Below are positions 8,990 through 21,439 of a stretch of DNA of 64,000 nt, in pieces. Under the pieces are notes generated by a model. The model was given only the letters and a program-made list of their open reading frames with translations. It did no database searches and was not told where the DNA came from. The translations under genes and the position numbers were made by a program. How positions within the stretch are numbered: position 1 is the stretch's first letter; each line of letters begins with the position of its first letter. Source of the DNA: Tanypteryx hageni (taxonomy: Eukaryota; Arthropoda; Insecta; Odonata; Petaluridae); NCBI GenBank assembly GCA_028673005.1, contig CM054115.1:193696370-193760369 (forward strand), written 5' to 3'.

Positions 8990-10705
8990 AAGGAGTATTT
9001 CACCTTTATTAACAACATATTAGTGATGAACCCCATTCCCCCTAGACTTTATGGTTCACCAAAACTTCACAAAAAGGATTGCCATATTAGGCCTGTTGTC
9101 TCCAGTACCTCTGCGCCTGCCCATAAACTCGCCTTCAAACTCAATACACTTCTTCTTGATTATTCTCATTTTAGTCCAAAATTTGGTATTAAAAATTCCA
9201 TAGAGTTGACGCACACCTTCAAAGGAAAGATTTTCCCCAACAATTCAAAATTTGTCTCTTTTGATGTTTGTAATCTTTTTACTTCCGTTCCCGTTAAAGA
9301 AGCCGTAGAATTGGTTGTAGATATGCTTTCCAAAGCAGGTGTTAATCAATTTTTGATAACTGAGTTTCCTAACTTACTTGTAGCATATTCTGAGCAAAAC
9401 ATTTTTCTTTTTGACTAATTTTTATAAACAAACGCGATGGGGTCCCCTCTTTCCCCTCTCCTTGCCGACATTTTTATCAACAATTTATAAGTTAACCTTT
9501 TTAATTCTGGCCATCCTTTATTAACTTATTCCGAATTTTGGGGTAGGTATGTGGATGACATTTAGTGTCTGGAGTGGTACAGATGACTAACTTTTTTTAA
9601 TTTTTAACCCTTTTAAATTCCCTCCACCCTTCCCTTTCTTTTACGGTTGAATATGAAACCAATGGTTTGCTTAACCTTTTTGATTTTAATTTGTCTCTGC
9701 TGAACAACACACCTACCTTTGCTATTTCCCGTACACCCACTTACACAGATCAGGTCATTCCCAATCACTCTTCCCATCATTTTTCTCATTATATGCTTCA
9801 CCGACTTCTTAGTATACCCCATTCTAAACCCAACTTCCTTATAGAACTTAAAACCATTAAACAGATCGCTATCAATAATGGCTACAAAACTGGTTTAATC
9901 GATGAAATTTTCTCTAAAAAACGTTTATTTATTGCCTCCCAAAAAATCGTTTCTTCTCCGCCTAATCTCACCTCCAAACTTCTTAGTTGGCGTAGACTCC
10001 CATTTTTAGGAAAACTGTAATAAATTGTCCAACCTCTTTCCTAAACTTAAACTTAAACCTGCTTTCTACTCCCCAGTTACATTTTCCAAATTATTCCTTA
10101 ATGCTAAAGACCCGATAGTTGTCATTAAGAAGTGGTGTATATAAACTTGCTTGTGATAATTGCGGAGCGGTCTACATCGGCCAAACGGGGAGGAGTTTTG
10201 ACAAGAGGATTAAGGAGCATAAGCGATGCTTCCGTTTAAATAATTTGAATTCTCAATTTGCGAAACATCTTTTAAGCCTCAATCATCATAGTTCCTTCAA
10301 TCCTAAATTCCTCCATTTTGAAAATTAAGGTCGCAAATTGGGTGCTCTTGAACAGCTAGAGATAATTATTTGTGAAGACTTGTTTCTCTTAAATGGATAC
10401 CTTTTCCACAATCATTCTCCTCCATTTTGCTTACCAAATATTTTGTAAATACTTTTTATCAACATTGTTGTCTGGCCCCTTTTACCAAGTTTTTGTAACA
10501 TTTTATAACTTTATTTTGCTTTCATCTTCCTTTCCAACCCCGTCCTTTTCCTAACCGTTTATTTAATTACCTTTCATTCGTTTTCTGCGTAACCCCTACT
10601 GTCTCCCTCTCACCCTTTTTCCCCTATATATATGGAACGATTTTTATATTTTATCACCTGATGATGATCGTAGTGAAACTGTTCGTGCCAAATAAATTTG
10701 TGGAA
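8990..10705 (+). mobile_element. Penelope-like retroelement fragment B (RT plus GIY-YIG, broken)
   Basis: The RT begins at about 9030 with PPRLYGSPKLHK and RPVVSSTSAPAHKLA, continues through FVSFDVCNLFTSVPV, then GSPLSPLLADIFINN (about 9438-9485) and WGRYVDDI (about 9540-9562, the catalytic YVDD). After a gap comes ISRTPTYTD (9667-10020), and the GIY-YIG domain at 10119-10328 (SGVYKLACDNCGAVYIGQT, then RIKEHKR). Stops and frameshifts near 9418, 9490-9660 and 10020-10119 inactivate it. The 3' end has CTGATGA (10658) and GAAAC (10675). The sequence differs clearly from fragment A, so these are two families or subfamilies placed head to tail. Confidence 0.8.
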
Positions 10706-11863
10706 CTAATTAATTAAATGTTACTGTTCACACGCTAATATATCTGGACCAACTGTCCATTGCTGAAGGGTAGTCAAGAGTAAAAATAACAAGTGAAGAT
10801 ATAAAAAGGAATTTTTATAACTAACTTTTATATAGTTTATACTTTAATATCAATAAACCCTATAATATAATTATGATAACCTTTCTGCTTTCATGGGCGT
10901 AAAAAGTTGCAAAAGTGTCTACCAGCTGTTGAGTGACGTGGGGGTCTCCCTATTTAACCGTTAATCTTTTTACAGTTGTGAGAATAGCAGGCAGAAGTAG
11001 AGAACTGTAAGAATGTTTTGTAAATAAGTAGTAAGAGGTTCGATAGTATCTTTTGTTTCATTAATAACAATACTGTCTTATAAATTCATATTGCTTAAAA
11101 TCAACGAAAATACACTGCTAGTGCAAAGTAATTCAGTTTTAAATACTAGTAGCAGTGAAATTGTTGAATATTTCATATTTTAGTGACCTAACTGAAATGA
11201 CAAAAATAATAAATTGTTCTTTTCCTAACATCACATCAACCGTCCATATAAAACCACTGTATGAGTATAGTTAGCTGAAGAATTGCTAAACAACAACGCA
11301 ACACTTTAAAATGCTTTATTTAAATTTGTTCAAATTAACATCCTTTACAACAGCATTACCTATCTTAAATAGTGAAAAAAAGGAATATGATATTTAAATG
11401 TGAGGGCTTTTAGAAAAATGCAGGAACATCTGATCTTAAAGGTCTATAATTATAAAAGATTTCATCTAAAGTAAAAAATAAGCCAAAGAATAAAATTATC
11501 TAAAGTAGTTTTCAAATGAATTTTCAATGTGAACTATTCCCAGAAGATCGCTTTAATGATTATTAATAATAAAGCAATACGAATGTGATTATAATTTAAT
11601 AATTATAAAATAAATGTATCGTATAAGGCAATATTATAAGAGGAACAATAAGAATTTAATAATAATAATAAAATTCATCAAAAGTTTACATGTACCTCGA
11701 TTTTCCAGATGTAATTCTTAATGAAACTCACAAGGAAAAAGTTTTTAGAATAACCTTAAATAAATAAAAATAAAAAGTTCTTAAGATAAATAAAAACTTA
11801 CTATCAATAAAACTTACAATAATTAGCAGAAATATCCCTTCAAAAAATGTAGGAATGCTAGTA
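10706..11863. other. No gene seen; AT-rich
   Basis: Very AT-rich, without a coding stretch. A short motif near 10749 (CAACTGTCCATTGCTGA) recurs near 52690, so a dispersed repeat crosses the start of this stretch. Confidence 0.5.
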
Positions 11864-12049
11864 TCAGTACAAATCCACATTAAAATAAAGTTCTCTTACA
11901 CCATCAACAATTACAATAGTTTGTTTAATCTCGTTGCTAAGATGTACGCGTTTATCTTCCAACGCGAATTCAAATAAACATTTATCGCAGCGCCAACGCA
12001 AGGATCTGGTGGCCGAGGTGACTAAATCACTCGGCTTACGCGATGGTGA

Positions 12050-12129
<80 letters not shown>
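12050..12129. repeat. Compound microsatellite (GT)n(TA)n
   Basis: About 11 GT units run into about 29 TA units. Apparent ORFs of alternating Tyr-Ile or Val-Cys across it are artefacts of the repeat. Confidence 0.95.
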
Positions 12130-12130
<1 letters not shown>

Positions 12131-12882
12131 TAGTAGTTGGTGCTTGCATTCTGCAAGCATATCATCTCAACATAAAAAACATTCATTTTTCATATTTCAT
12201 CATTACAAATATTTTTTTAATTTTATAGATTTCACCTCCGTAGCGATTTTCGTTTTTCCCTTATGTAGAAATAGTAGATTAAAACAATCCCAAAACTTTG
12301 CAATTTTGAGAATTTTATACTTTCTCCATTATGGGGTACCAATGCCACACATTTCTGCCAAATTTTAAAGTTGTAGTACTTCTAGAAGTGAAATAATATT
12401 TTTCCAATTGTTTAAATTTTTAACATTTTTAACGACCGCCGCAATAAGTTTGTGGAGAGATTCAAATGTTTATTTGTGCAAATGCACTACTTTGTACATA
12501 ACTTGAAAATTTCAGCTTCTTAGCTCATCCCGTAATGTCTAAACCGTTATCTATTTGTTTAACTGCCAAACAAATTAAAATATCAAAATTTGTATAATCC
12601 CTATTTGGTTTTTTTACGAATTCTACTTATAAAAAAATTTCAACTCCGTAGCGCATTCGGAAATACATAAACCTTGAAAATTTGTTTAAACAATTGCGAA
12701 TTTTTAGCGGCCGCATTGTTGCACTTTTTCAAGATTTTCGTTTTTTCTAGTCGGTTTTGCACAAAATCCTACCTAAGAAAAAATTTCGAATCTCCAGCTC
12801 ATCTGGAAGTGACTGAACATTAGTATCCTCCTATATGTTATCATTATATATCGACGTTTCTTACAGAGGAGGATATAACATC
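12130..12882. other. No gene seen
   Basis: AT-rich. Two loosely similar blocks ('aaaacttt/aaatttgtttaaac', 'gcggccgc' and 'gaccgccgc') suggest an old dispersed repeat, but no ends or ORF can be given. Confidence 0.4.
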
Positions 12883-13290
12883 TCATCATCATCATGCGTC
12901 TGTCCGAAGACAGGTTTTAACTGAATCGCTGCCTCCATTTCTCTCTCTCCCTAGAAGCCTCTTTTATATCTCTATAAGTATTATATCCCTGCTTTATATT
13001 ATCTAATATTCCTATTCTTTTTCTCCCTCTTCCTCTTCTTTCACTAATTTTTCCTTCTAAGATCTTCCTTTGTATACACTGTCTTCTCAATATGTGCCCT
13101 ATCCAATTTGCTTTTCTTTTCCTGATTGTTTTTATTAGCATCCTTTCTTCTCCCACCATTTCTAATACTTCTTCATTTCTCTTCCTCTCTGTCCATTTCA
13201 CTTTCATCATTCTCCTCCATACCCACATCTCAAAACTTTCTAAATATTTTTCCTCCCTTCTCCTTACCGTCCACGTCTCTGCACCATAAA
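12883..13290 (-). mobile_element. LINE 3' fragment 1 (C-terminus of endonuclease-reverse transcriptase)
   Basis: The minus-strand ORF 12917-13228 contains MWVWRRMMKVKWTERKRNEE, then ANWIGHILRR, EGKISERRGRGRKR and LDNIKQGYN. This is the usual C-terminal tail of arthropod non-LTR ORF2 proteins, after the RT domain. The frame continues upstream to about 13290 with YGAETWTV-type sequence. The 3' end (12883 on the minus strand) closes with a short (ATG)n run, a usual tail for RTE-like elements. It is 5'-truncated and so inactive. Confidence 0.75.
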
Positions 13291-13712
13291 GAGCTATGCT
13301 CTAGGACAATAAAATATACACTAAACAAACATACATTAAACTACGGTTAACTTTGATTTATAAGCGTTTTTCTTTTATAAGCGTACACAGTTGACCAAAC
13401 GTATATACGTATATGAGAAAGTTTGAGCCATGTATATTGCGCCGTTTATTTTAATTTCCGTTGTCGTTTTGTCCAGCATTTTCATAAGTCATGCATCATT
13501 AGAAATTTTAGCGTATATATAAATCAAACTGGTTATTAAAGAATTTCTTAAAGTACAACATTCTGATCGTAATACAAGCTTTCTTTTAAGTGACTTTATC
13601 GTTTTCGTAATGCCCGTTCAGCTTCCTTTGTCCGCTTCGCCCCCGTTTCCTCTCGCAGAACCCTGGTTCGTCCAATTCCTTCTTTCCTAGCCCATATTAA
13701 TCTCCGTTTCAA

Positions 13713-14061
13713 TCATCATCATCATCATGCTTCTGTCCCAAGACAGGTTTTAACTGAATCGCTGCCTCCATTTCTCTCTCTCCCTAGAAGCCTCTTTTAT
13801 ACCTCTATAAGTAGTATATCCCTGCTTTATATTATCTAATATTCCTATTCTTTTTCTCCCTCTTCCTCTTTTTCCACTAATTTTTCCTTCTAAGATCGTC
13901 CTTTGTAAACACTGTTTTCTCAATATGTGCCCTATCCAATTTGCTTTTCTTTTCCTGATTGTTTTTATTAGCATCCTATCTTCTCCTACCATTTCTAATA
14001 CTTCTTCGTTTCTCTTCCTCTCTGTCCATTTCACTTTCATCATTCTTCTCCATACCCACAT
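13713..14061 (-). mobile_element. LINE 3' fragment 2, near-identical to fragment 1
   Basis: The ORF 13750-14061 repeats fragment 1 almost residue for residue (HILRKQCLQRTI against HILRRQCIQRKI) and ends in the same (ATG)n-type tail. It is cut shorter at its 5' side (about 14061). The 420 bases between the two fragments (13291-13712) show no gene. Two independent 5'-truncated insertions, or one duplicated, would explain the pair. Confidence 0.75.
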
Positions 14062-15227
14062 CCCAATTCTTCCGCCGCATATGCTTTGCTACGGCCATTC
14101 TCACCCGAAACAAGTACATGTTCACCACCTGACGTAGATAATAAATTCCTCTAAGCCGAGCGAATAAACGAGTCCGCACGTCACATTAAACTTAATTAAA
14201 CGCCTTGCGGATGCTAGAGGCGTTAGATTTTTTTAAAGAATCTTTTCGGAGGGGAATTTTGTTTGCGTTGGAGCAACCGCAAAGAACGGGAGGCGTAGAA
14301 GGGAGTCTAAAAATTGTTTCGGAATCACTTGATCGAACCAAGTTCACTTCTATGCGAAGCTGAGCGAAAATTTTCCGAGCATTAGTTATTAACTAACGCG
14401 CACATACTTCCCGAACTGAAATTATCGAAACGAAACGTATACTTTATGGAATATTCCCTTCGAGTTCCGAAAGCCTTGGACGGAAGGTACTCTTCTTCCC
14501 CCTTCTGCCACCTTACCCCTTGCTTCCTGCTTCTATCGCGTCCCTTTCCCTCCTCTCACTTTCCCTTTCTCCCTTATTTCACTCCCCCCCTTTCTTCCCC
14601 TCCCGGGAGCAATCGGACGCAAAAGCCCTTCATGCGACGCTTCCTCGACCCGCCTCCTTGATCCCAGCAATCGCCGCCGACCAACTCCCTTTTAAAGGAG
14701 TAAGTGCCGCTTGGCCTCTAGGAGAGACACAGAGAGAGATTCGGTGAAGAAGATAGGACCCTCTTTCTGGGCGGAGAGGGGCGGAAGTAAGGCCAAGTGG
14801 GGTGCGAACGAGGGACGTGGAGAAACAGGGTCAGGAACTGCGGAACCGCTCCTAGACGAGGGTCATATCAATTTGGAGATAGTGGCGGATACAAGGGGAT
14901 CCTTGTAAAGATCCGTGGAAACGCTCCAGTGGAAGCAGAAAATCCGTATGCGGACGAGACTATCGAATCCTTGTAGATGATGAAGGCTTTGCTAGCGAAT
15001 GCGTTAAACCGTTCAGAGATCCATATGCGCAAAGGTCCTAAATCTTAACATCTCTCTCGGTGTTAGCTACATCTGCTGAAATAGGTCTCTCATAAATCTC
15101 CGGTAAAATCTTGCGTCCATATCACATTATATTTAGGCGCGATACCCATTTAAATGCAATACGTACTTTAAAACTTTTTAGATTATATGTATGAAACTTT
15201 GTTCAAATTTTCAGAAGGTAAAAAAAT
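14062..15227. other. GC-rich stretch without a supportable gene, perhaps 5' part of the gypsy-like element
   Basis: Base composition shifts from AT-rich to GC-rich at about 14450, with long pyrimidine tracts (14490-14600). Short ORFs here have low-complexity Pro/Ser content and no recognisable domain. The GC bias matches the gag-protease remnant downstream. No LTR start could be located. Confidence 0.4.
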
Positions 15228-17121
15228 GTGTGGAAACAATCACATAGTAGTATCACAATCACATTGCTATGCTCTCCGCGCGATTGGACCGGCTGGAGGT
15301 GTTGTCGGGGCAAGAGAGTAGGCGTGTCCGGGATCCGGGGAGAAAATCGTAGGGGGGGGGGGAATCGCGTCAGAATGTGCTACGTGTGCCGGGGAAGTGA
15401 CCATCTAGCGCGGGATTGCCCTGACGCGCCGCGGCGTGAAATCGCGTGCTATCTGTGCGGTCGCGAGGGTCACCTCGTAAGGGACTGCCCGGAACGGCCG
15501 CAGGGAAACGGAATCGCCGGTCCGTTGGGCCAGGGGATTCCAAGTTGTGTAAATATGGTGAAGAGCGGACAATTACCATTGGTCCAGGTAGCGGTGCCGC
15601 CCTTTGGAAATCTTAGAGCTCTTGTAGACAGTGGTGCCTGCGTCAGTGTTATCGGGGCTGACACCGCGAGGTCTCTAGGTCTAGTGATTCACGCCGAGGA
15701 TGTTATGGACATGAAGGGCATAGATGGGTGCACGGTGCGGGCACTGGGGACTGTGCGCATGCAGATCCGGTTCCGCGACGCGGAAGTGATGCTGGAGGGC
15801 GTCAGGGTCGTGGACACTCCCCCATTCGACCTGATATTAGGTGTCGACTAGATCTCAAGGAGCGGCGCTGTCTTAGTGGGAAGTGGGGGAGGAATTCATG
15901 TAAGGTTGGGAGGCGAGGGGGCGAACACTATCCTGGGCAGTGAGGACGCCGACGCGGTCGACGACGCACCCGCCTCTATGATTCCGAGCGCACCGGAGGC
16001 CGAGGTCTAGAAGACGACCGAGTGGAGTGCAGCAGTGCGGGAGTTGGGTATGATGGAGACGGGTCTGGGACCAGATAAGATCGGCACCCTGGTAGTGAAG
16101 GAGGAGAAAGTGGTACCCCCTGGTGCATTAGCCTTCGTGACGGCCCGCGTCCCCGGCTCCTCGCCATCCATAATTTTAACCTCCGCGGTGACGTGTGCCC
16201 AACCGGGTCGGGAATGGGCAAGCCCTGGAGCCGTCCTGGAGGTCGAGGAGGGCAAGGTAGAGATCCCCCTCCTGAATGTTGGTCGGAAGCCCATAACTTT
16301 TAGGCTCTCGCAGCGACTGGTGGACGCCTATCCGGGCGAAGTTGTTGGTTCGCTTACTGTTGGCGGCGAGACCGTGGCCTGTGGCGCGAAGGACGACAAC
16401 GAGGACGCTACCGCGCGGAACGTAGGGGACGAACTGGGGGAAGCGGAAAGGAGAGCGCTCGTCCGCACACTCCACCATCACCGTAAGTGTTTTGGATCGG
16501 TGAGCCACCGACTACCCGAGGAGACTACCTTCCCCTGGCCGGAGGAAGCTCCGGAGTCCTACAGCCAGTTCCTAGAACGAGTGGAGAGGGTTCGGAGGTG
16601 TGTGGCTTCTCGGACTACGGAGCATAAGCGCGCCCCCCTGGAGACGAAGAGCGCCCCCCCCCCTTACAAGACCCACCGGGCCGCCAGACGCGGCGGCGAT
16701 GGAGGGTATTCCCTGGCACGTCTCCCAGCTGAAGTATTATCGGCCAGGCTACTACTGCGGGGATTCGGACACCGAGGACTATGGCGAAGGAGAGGCGACC
16801 ACCGGTGAATTCACCAGTGGGGAGGACGCAGATGCCATCGGAGACGCGATAAGCACCGAAGAGGAGGGACAGGACAGACTGGAAGGCATGGACGGTGAAG
16901 AACAAAACCGGCCACCTGCAGAGGAAAGGGCACGTCCTCGTCGCGCGACCCGAAGGCCCCCTAAGCTGGCAGACTACGTGGCCTGCCTCTCCCACCACCC
17001 TTCAGGCGTTGCAGACTGCGGTGTGCCACTCGAGGGCGAGTGGCAGTGTCAGCAAAGGCCGAGTGTTGCGAACGCCCGCGAGATGGCAGTAGCGTGCGGT
17101 TCGGGACGAAAGAGGAAGTAG
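15228..17121 (+). pseudogene. Gypsy-like LTR retrotransposon gag-protease-integrase remnant
   Basis: Two CCHC zinc knuckles of Gag (CYVCRGSDHLARDC, CYLCGREGHLVRDC, about 15376-15490) are followed by a retroviral-type aspartic protease with LVDSGACVSVIG (about 15616) and DLILGVD (about 15830). The frame then meets TAG at 15849-15851, where family proteins usually have Trp, and stays open except for one more TAG near 16009 until about 16590. There it jumps to another frame with WHVSQLKYYRP (about 16710), the end of a gypsy-type integrase, then an acidic tail to 17121. RT, RNase H and most of integrase are missing, so a large internal deletion fused the two ends. The high GC content contrasts with its surroundings. 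Confidence 0.75.
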
Positions 17122-17131
17122 GCAGAAACCG

Positions 17132-17147
17132 GAAGAGGGGGGGAGAG
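17132..17147 (+). other. Polypurine tract, followed by TGTGGTGG (probable 3' LTR start)
   Basis: A run of purines (gaagagggggggagag) lies 11 bases after the integrase stop and is followed directly by TGTGGTGGCG at 17148, the normal arrangement of PPT then LTR. A matching 5' LTR is not visible, and the end of this LTR cannot be placed with confidence (CCAGTGCA near 17321 is one candidate). Confidence 0.45.
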
Positions 17148-17329
17148 TGTGGTGGCGTCGAGAGAGGAGTAGGAAGTGAGTAGAGACGACAAGAGAAATC
17201 GGTGTGCATCGGCGGGCTACCGTAGCAATAGTCCCTAAACGCGGAACATACGCGACAGAATGTATTAAAGGGCTGTTGATCCATTTCCCTCGTGGACCTG
17301 GAAAGTGGCTATTCCAGTGCACTTTTTGA

Positions 17330-19540
17330 ATGACAGGAAAGTGCCCTTCTCCAAGAGGGAATCGTTTCTCAATTTCTTAAGATTTGTGAGTTTCCATCAG
17401 TCTTGCTTGGCTTTTGGTTGATGGAAAGCATTGTTCCATATTTAGCTCTTCAACTTTTATGCATTCATTGCTGTTTCTTCATTATCAAGTTTGTACTTTT
17501 TCTTCAAGATATTTATTGATGCAATTGTGTGTATTTTATAATGACAACAACATTCATACTGATATGAAAAAATTATCACTCAAGGGAAACGAATGAGAAT
17601 TAATGAGTGGTATATCAAGTTTGATTAACTCTGAAAAATTAATCTGGTTGGATATGATAGCATGAAATATACCAACATTTGGAAGGAGCATATACATTTG
17701 GGGTGCAAAAAATCTCATTCATATAGTTTCTCTTACTTTGATAGTTATTTAATCAGAGGAAAATCATGCCTTTTGTCTATGTATAAAACTCAGACAATAT
17801 TATTACAGACTTATTTATTACTTATGAATTAAACCATCAGAGTCATTGAGTAAAGAAACCTCAAGCAATTATTTGAATCAGGATCTGCAATATGAGAAGA
17901 GATATTGTAGGATATATTTACATAATTAAATCCTCTCCCTTTCTTCTCTTTATTTTCACTTCCTTAGTACCAATGAAATTCAGGAATTTAACCTCAAACT
18001 CAAAAATTAATTAATATACTCATCTTAAGGGCTGTGTCATGTTATTGGCCATATTACAGCTGAAAACTGCAGATGCATCACTTGCATGTGTGCATATTAC
18101 AATGAAAACAATGTCAGAGGTAATCAGTAGGCCATCATTTATGTAGAAACAATATGCTTTGTGGATAAAGAAATCGTTGATGGAATAATTGTTGTGACAC
18201 CATTAAAATAGCCTCTGCTCAAATGAGCAGGCTGGGACATAGTTTACTCTATTGTTCTTAAACATGCCCAACATATTTATTGTTAATTGGATAAAGTTAC
18301 TCCTACCATAAACAAGAACACAGAGTATATTCAAAAGATAGTGTAAGTTAATTGAAAACGATATGATTCCTCAAAATTAATTTTGCATCGGTAGGCAGAT
18401 AAGCTATGCCTTTAAATTAAATCAACATTTCTTTATGAGTTAGAAAAAGAACATTACATACTAAAGTCACAACACCCAATCAGGACTGTGGAAAAGATAA
18501 CTGTGGAATTGTCTAAAGAAAACAATAAATTTGCATTAATTTGTTTACTAATCATTATAACAAGTTATTGAGAAAAAAGTTTCAATACTTTTTTCAATCA
18601 TATGACCTATCATTTTTTAGAGAATGTGTATAATGTATACTACGGTTGAGTATTACTGACTCCTTTTCATGGATCTTTGTTTTAAACTTTTCCATGGTTT
18701 CAACACAAAATATAATCAACTAGCTTTACCCGTGCAGAGTATCTGCATGCTAGCATTTAATTGCTCAGTATCTTAAATTTCTTTACACAATTTTTGATCT
18801 CTTGATTTGCTGATACAAAAGTTAGAGAGTCGAATGATCTCGCCATCCCTCTCTCCCTCCCTCCCTTCCCCTCTCCCACCCTCCCTCTCCATCCCTCCCT
18901 CTCCTCTTCCCCCCTCTCTCCGTTCCCCCTCCCCCCCCTCCCAAAAAATATCCTTAATGTAATAATAATTCGAATTTTTATTTTAAGGGGAATATTTAGA
19001 CCATTTATTCCATTCTTACATATAAGCCAGTATGGAGAAAACAAACATCTATAACCATCAGTGGGGTTTGATGTACCGTGGCCAGCCAAAATATTGCTTA
19101 TTCTAAATAAAACTGTAAAAATTACTTGAAAACTGTAATTTCTGAGCCAAAATTTGTTCAAACCATATATATATTTATTGAAATAGAAAGCTTCTTAAGA
19201 GGCTGAAATTTGTAAAATGATTGAAAATTAATGATTGAAAATTAATGATTGTAATGTTTACTCATGAATTTCACGTATAAAATGAAACATTTACACAAGA
19301 CAAAGTGTTCTTTATCACCTAGAAAACCAAATCAGATAGCTGAAAAAATCTTTTAACAAGCCACATGCTAGAAAGTTTAGCATACTGAGAACTGAGCCTA
19401 ATGTGTAAGATGCCAAATCACAGACGGAACTCCCCTGCCTATGCTGCAGCAAGTAACACAATTTAATTAGCATGCACAGAGACAATCTACTAAAATTACA
19501 TGACACTGGTTAGCATAGATAAAAGATAGTATGAAAACAG
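17330..19540. other. No gene seen; contains a CT-rich low-complexity tract
   Basis: AT-rich, non-coding. The tract 18841-18945 is almost pure C/T on the plus strand; an ORF reading Gly/Glu/Arg on the opposite strand is a by-product. Confidence 0.5.
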
Positions 19541-19544
19541 AAAA

Positions 19545-19790
19545 CTGTTCCAAAAGGAGGACATAGAAGGACAAAAAGTTTAGGAAGGACAATGTTTGAA
19601 TAAGAAGGATGGTCCTTCCAAAAGGAGGACATCTGGTCACCTTATATAATGATACTTTTAAAAAACAGCTGGATATATTTTTTTGGCAAAGTAGGACAAG
19701 AAGAACAATTTTTTTCAAAGGAGGAAATAATTATCTAAGAGGATAAGCCCCTCAAAAGAAGGACATCTGGTCATATTAAATTTGGTCACC
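19545..19790. repeat. Dispersed repeat with recurring AAAGGAGGACATCTGGTCA motif
   Basis: The motif or a variant occurs at about 19552, 19618, 19716 and 19755. The whole resembles the end of a DNA transposon family with subterminal repeats. Element ends and TSD were not found. Confidence 0.45.
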
Positions 19791-19923
19791 TGAGGTTTTT
19801 CCATAACAAGAATGTTGTATTTTATACAAATTATTTGAAAATATGCAGATGTTAGTACAAGCAGTATTTACCATATAAACCAGAAAGGAAGATGGCTTTG
19901 AATTTAAAAATAAGTTAGTCCAT

Positions 19924-20365
19924 TTAGTCAGACTGTAAACGTTGGCAAAGAGAAGTTCTTTGTTGCAGGAAAAAACTATTATAATGCATCATCCATATGC
20001 ACCAACCATTATTTGCTTTGAATTCTTGCCATGGGATGTTTAGTGATTGTGATAATTCATGAACTTTCAGTTTATTTATTTCCTGCAACACTCGTTTTGC
20101 ATCCATTCTGTGAGTACCCACAAATTTTACAATTTCTTCTTTGAATTCATGAAATTAATCTCTTTTGCATCTACTAAATGATTTCAAGTTTCTGTTTTGC
20201 TTGCTTCCACCTGGGCACATTTGCCTCCATCTCATTATATTTTTTCCCAGCCTCACAATTGTCAGTTTCTTCAGCATAATGCACCATCACCATTAGATTA
20301 AAACTTCTATCATAACTTCTTATACTTTTCACAGAGGTGCCTTTCTTCTCTACACGATCTGTCAT
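19924..20365 (-). pseudogene. Pogo/Tigger-type transposase N-terminal fragment (CENP-B HTH)
   Basis: Two pieces, 20174-20365 and 19924-20121, form the DNA-binding part of a pogo-type transposase. Seen are SYDRSFNLMVMVHYAEETDN then YNEMEANVPRWKQAKQKL (first helix-turn-helix), and LNIPWQEFKANNGWC then RTSLCQRL (second CENP-B-like HTH). The two are interrupted by stops around 20122-20173. The DDE catalytic half is absent. No terminal repeats were found, so it is a fragment. Confidence 0.7.
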
Positions 20366-21439
20366 TTCAGTCCTAAAATTTAGGGTAACATATTTAAAAC
20401 TGCTAAAAACAATAACTAGTCCTCACATCACGTTAAAACTTGACAAAGTTTAAACCATTCTCGTGCTCTCAGAGGTTATACTCTCCAAACTGCAGGTGTA
20501 CTTGTTCTCTGCCACTGGTGCACCGATCGAAAAATAACAAATATTTTTAAACTGTAAGAAGGCATGCATAAAATGCCAGCAATCTTAGTGCACCCATTTT
20601 CAATGCCATATATATCAAATTTCCTACCCAGTCGTATACAAATTTTGATGTAGGTTTGTCAACACTCCCCTTCCACCTATGAGTGCCTACAAGGTGGAAA
20701 GTCACTCATTTGCACAATGTGAACTTCAAGAAAATGAATAAATGTATTAACAAATTAAATTTAATGAAATTTGTATCCATAAATAAATGCATTTTCGTGG
20801 ACATAGAATTGAACAGAAAAAATAAATATGAGTAAAAAAACCAAAATGTTTTATGGAAAAAGAAAAAGTGAGAAAAATACTCATAAATTTTAAATAATCT
20901 TAAAATATACTGTATTTAAACTAACTTATATATGTATCAGTGGAGTATCTTAATCATTTGTGTTGGGCGAGCAGTTAAGATTTTTAAAATGTATACAACC
21001 AGCACCGCATCAGGCAATATCTAACTGTAAAGGCTACTTCTGAGCTACTAGTAAAATGATAACTGCCATCTTTTAGATTTTTTGCGAATTATATTGATGC
21101 AAATAATATTTTTCGTACGAGTTGCCCTAGTATTTCATCCATAAATATATGACACATCACTAACTTTTTATAAAGGCCTTATTATCTGAAATCGGATATA
21201 CTCATTCCCTGCTACTACATCAGTTTATGTTCCTGGAAACCTTGATGAAAAACTGATTAATGAAACACAATAATAGTTTTTGGAGCAGTCGAAATGCCGA
21301 CTGACTTATCTAAAGCTCATTATTAATCATGCCAATGGTCCAATTAAGCTAGGGATGCCAGATTTTAAAAACATAAAACCTGGGACGCTGTGACATGCAG
21401 GCCTGTCTATATGCGAGGGGCATTGTTTTCGAGCACAAT
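20366..21439. other. No gene seen
   Basis: AT-rich and without recognisable coding sequence. A motif near 21350 (gggatgccagattttaaaaac) looks like a transposon end but has no partner. Confidence 0.4.

Noticed and set aside
10658..10679. Firm call of a hammerhead ribozyme at the end of Penelope-like fragment B
   Set aside because: CTGATGA and GAAAC are present, but the ten bases between do not form a stem; kept only as a weak parallel to fragment A.
11864..12368. ORFs on both strands with Tyr-Ile or Val-Cys runs
   Set aside because: They read through the (GT)n(TA)n microsatellite, which is open in several frames by its nature.
14446..14908. Overlapping plus-strand ORFs rich in Pro, Ser and Leu
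   Set aside because: GC-rich, pyrimidine-biased DNA gives long chance ORFs; no motif, and three frames are open together.
18757..19161. ORF with Gly/Glu/Arg-rich tract
   Set aside because: Translation of a pyrimidine-rich low-complexity tract on the opposite strand; no domain.
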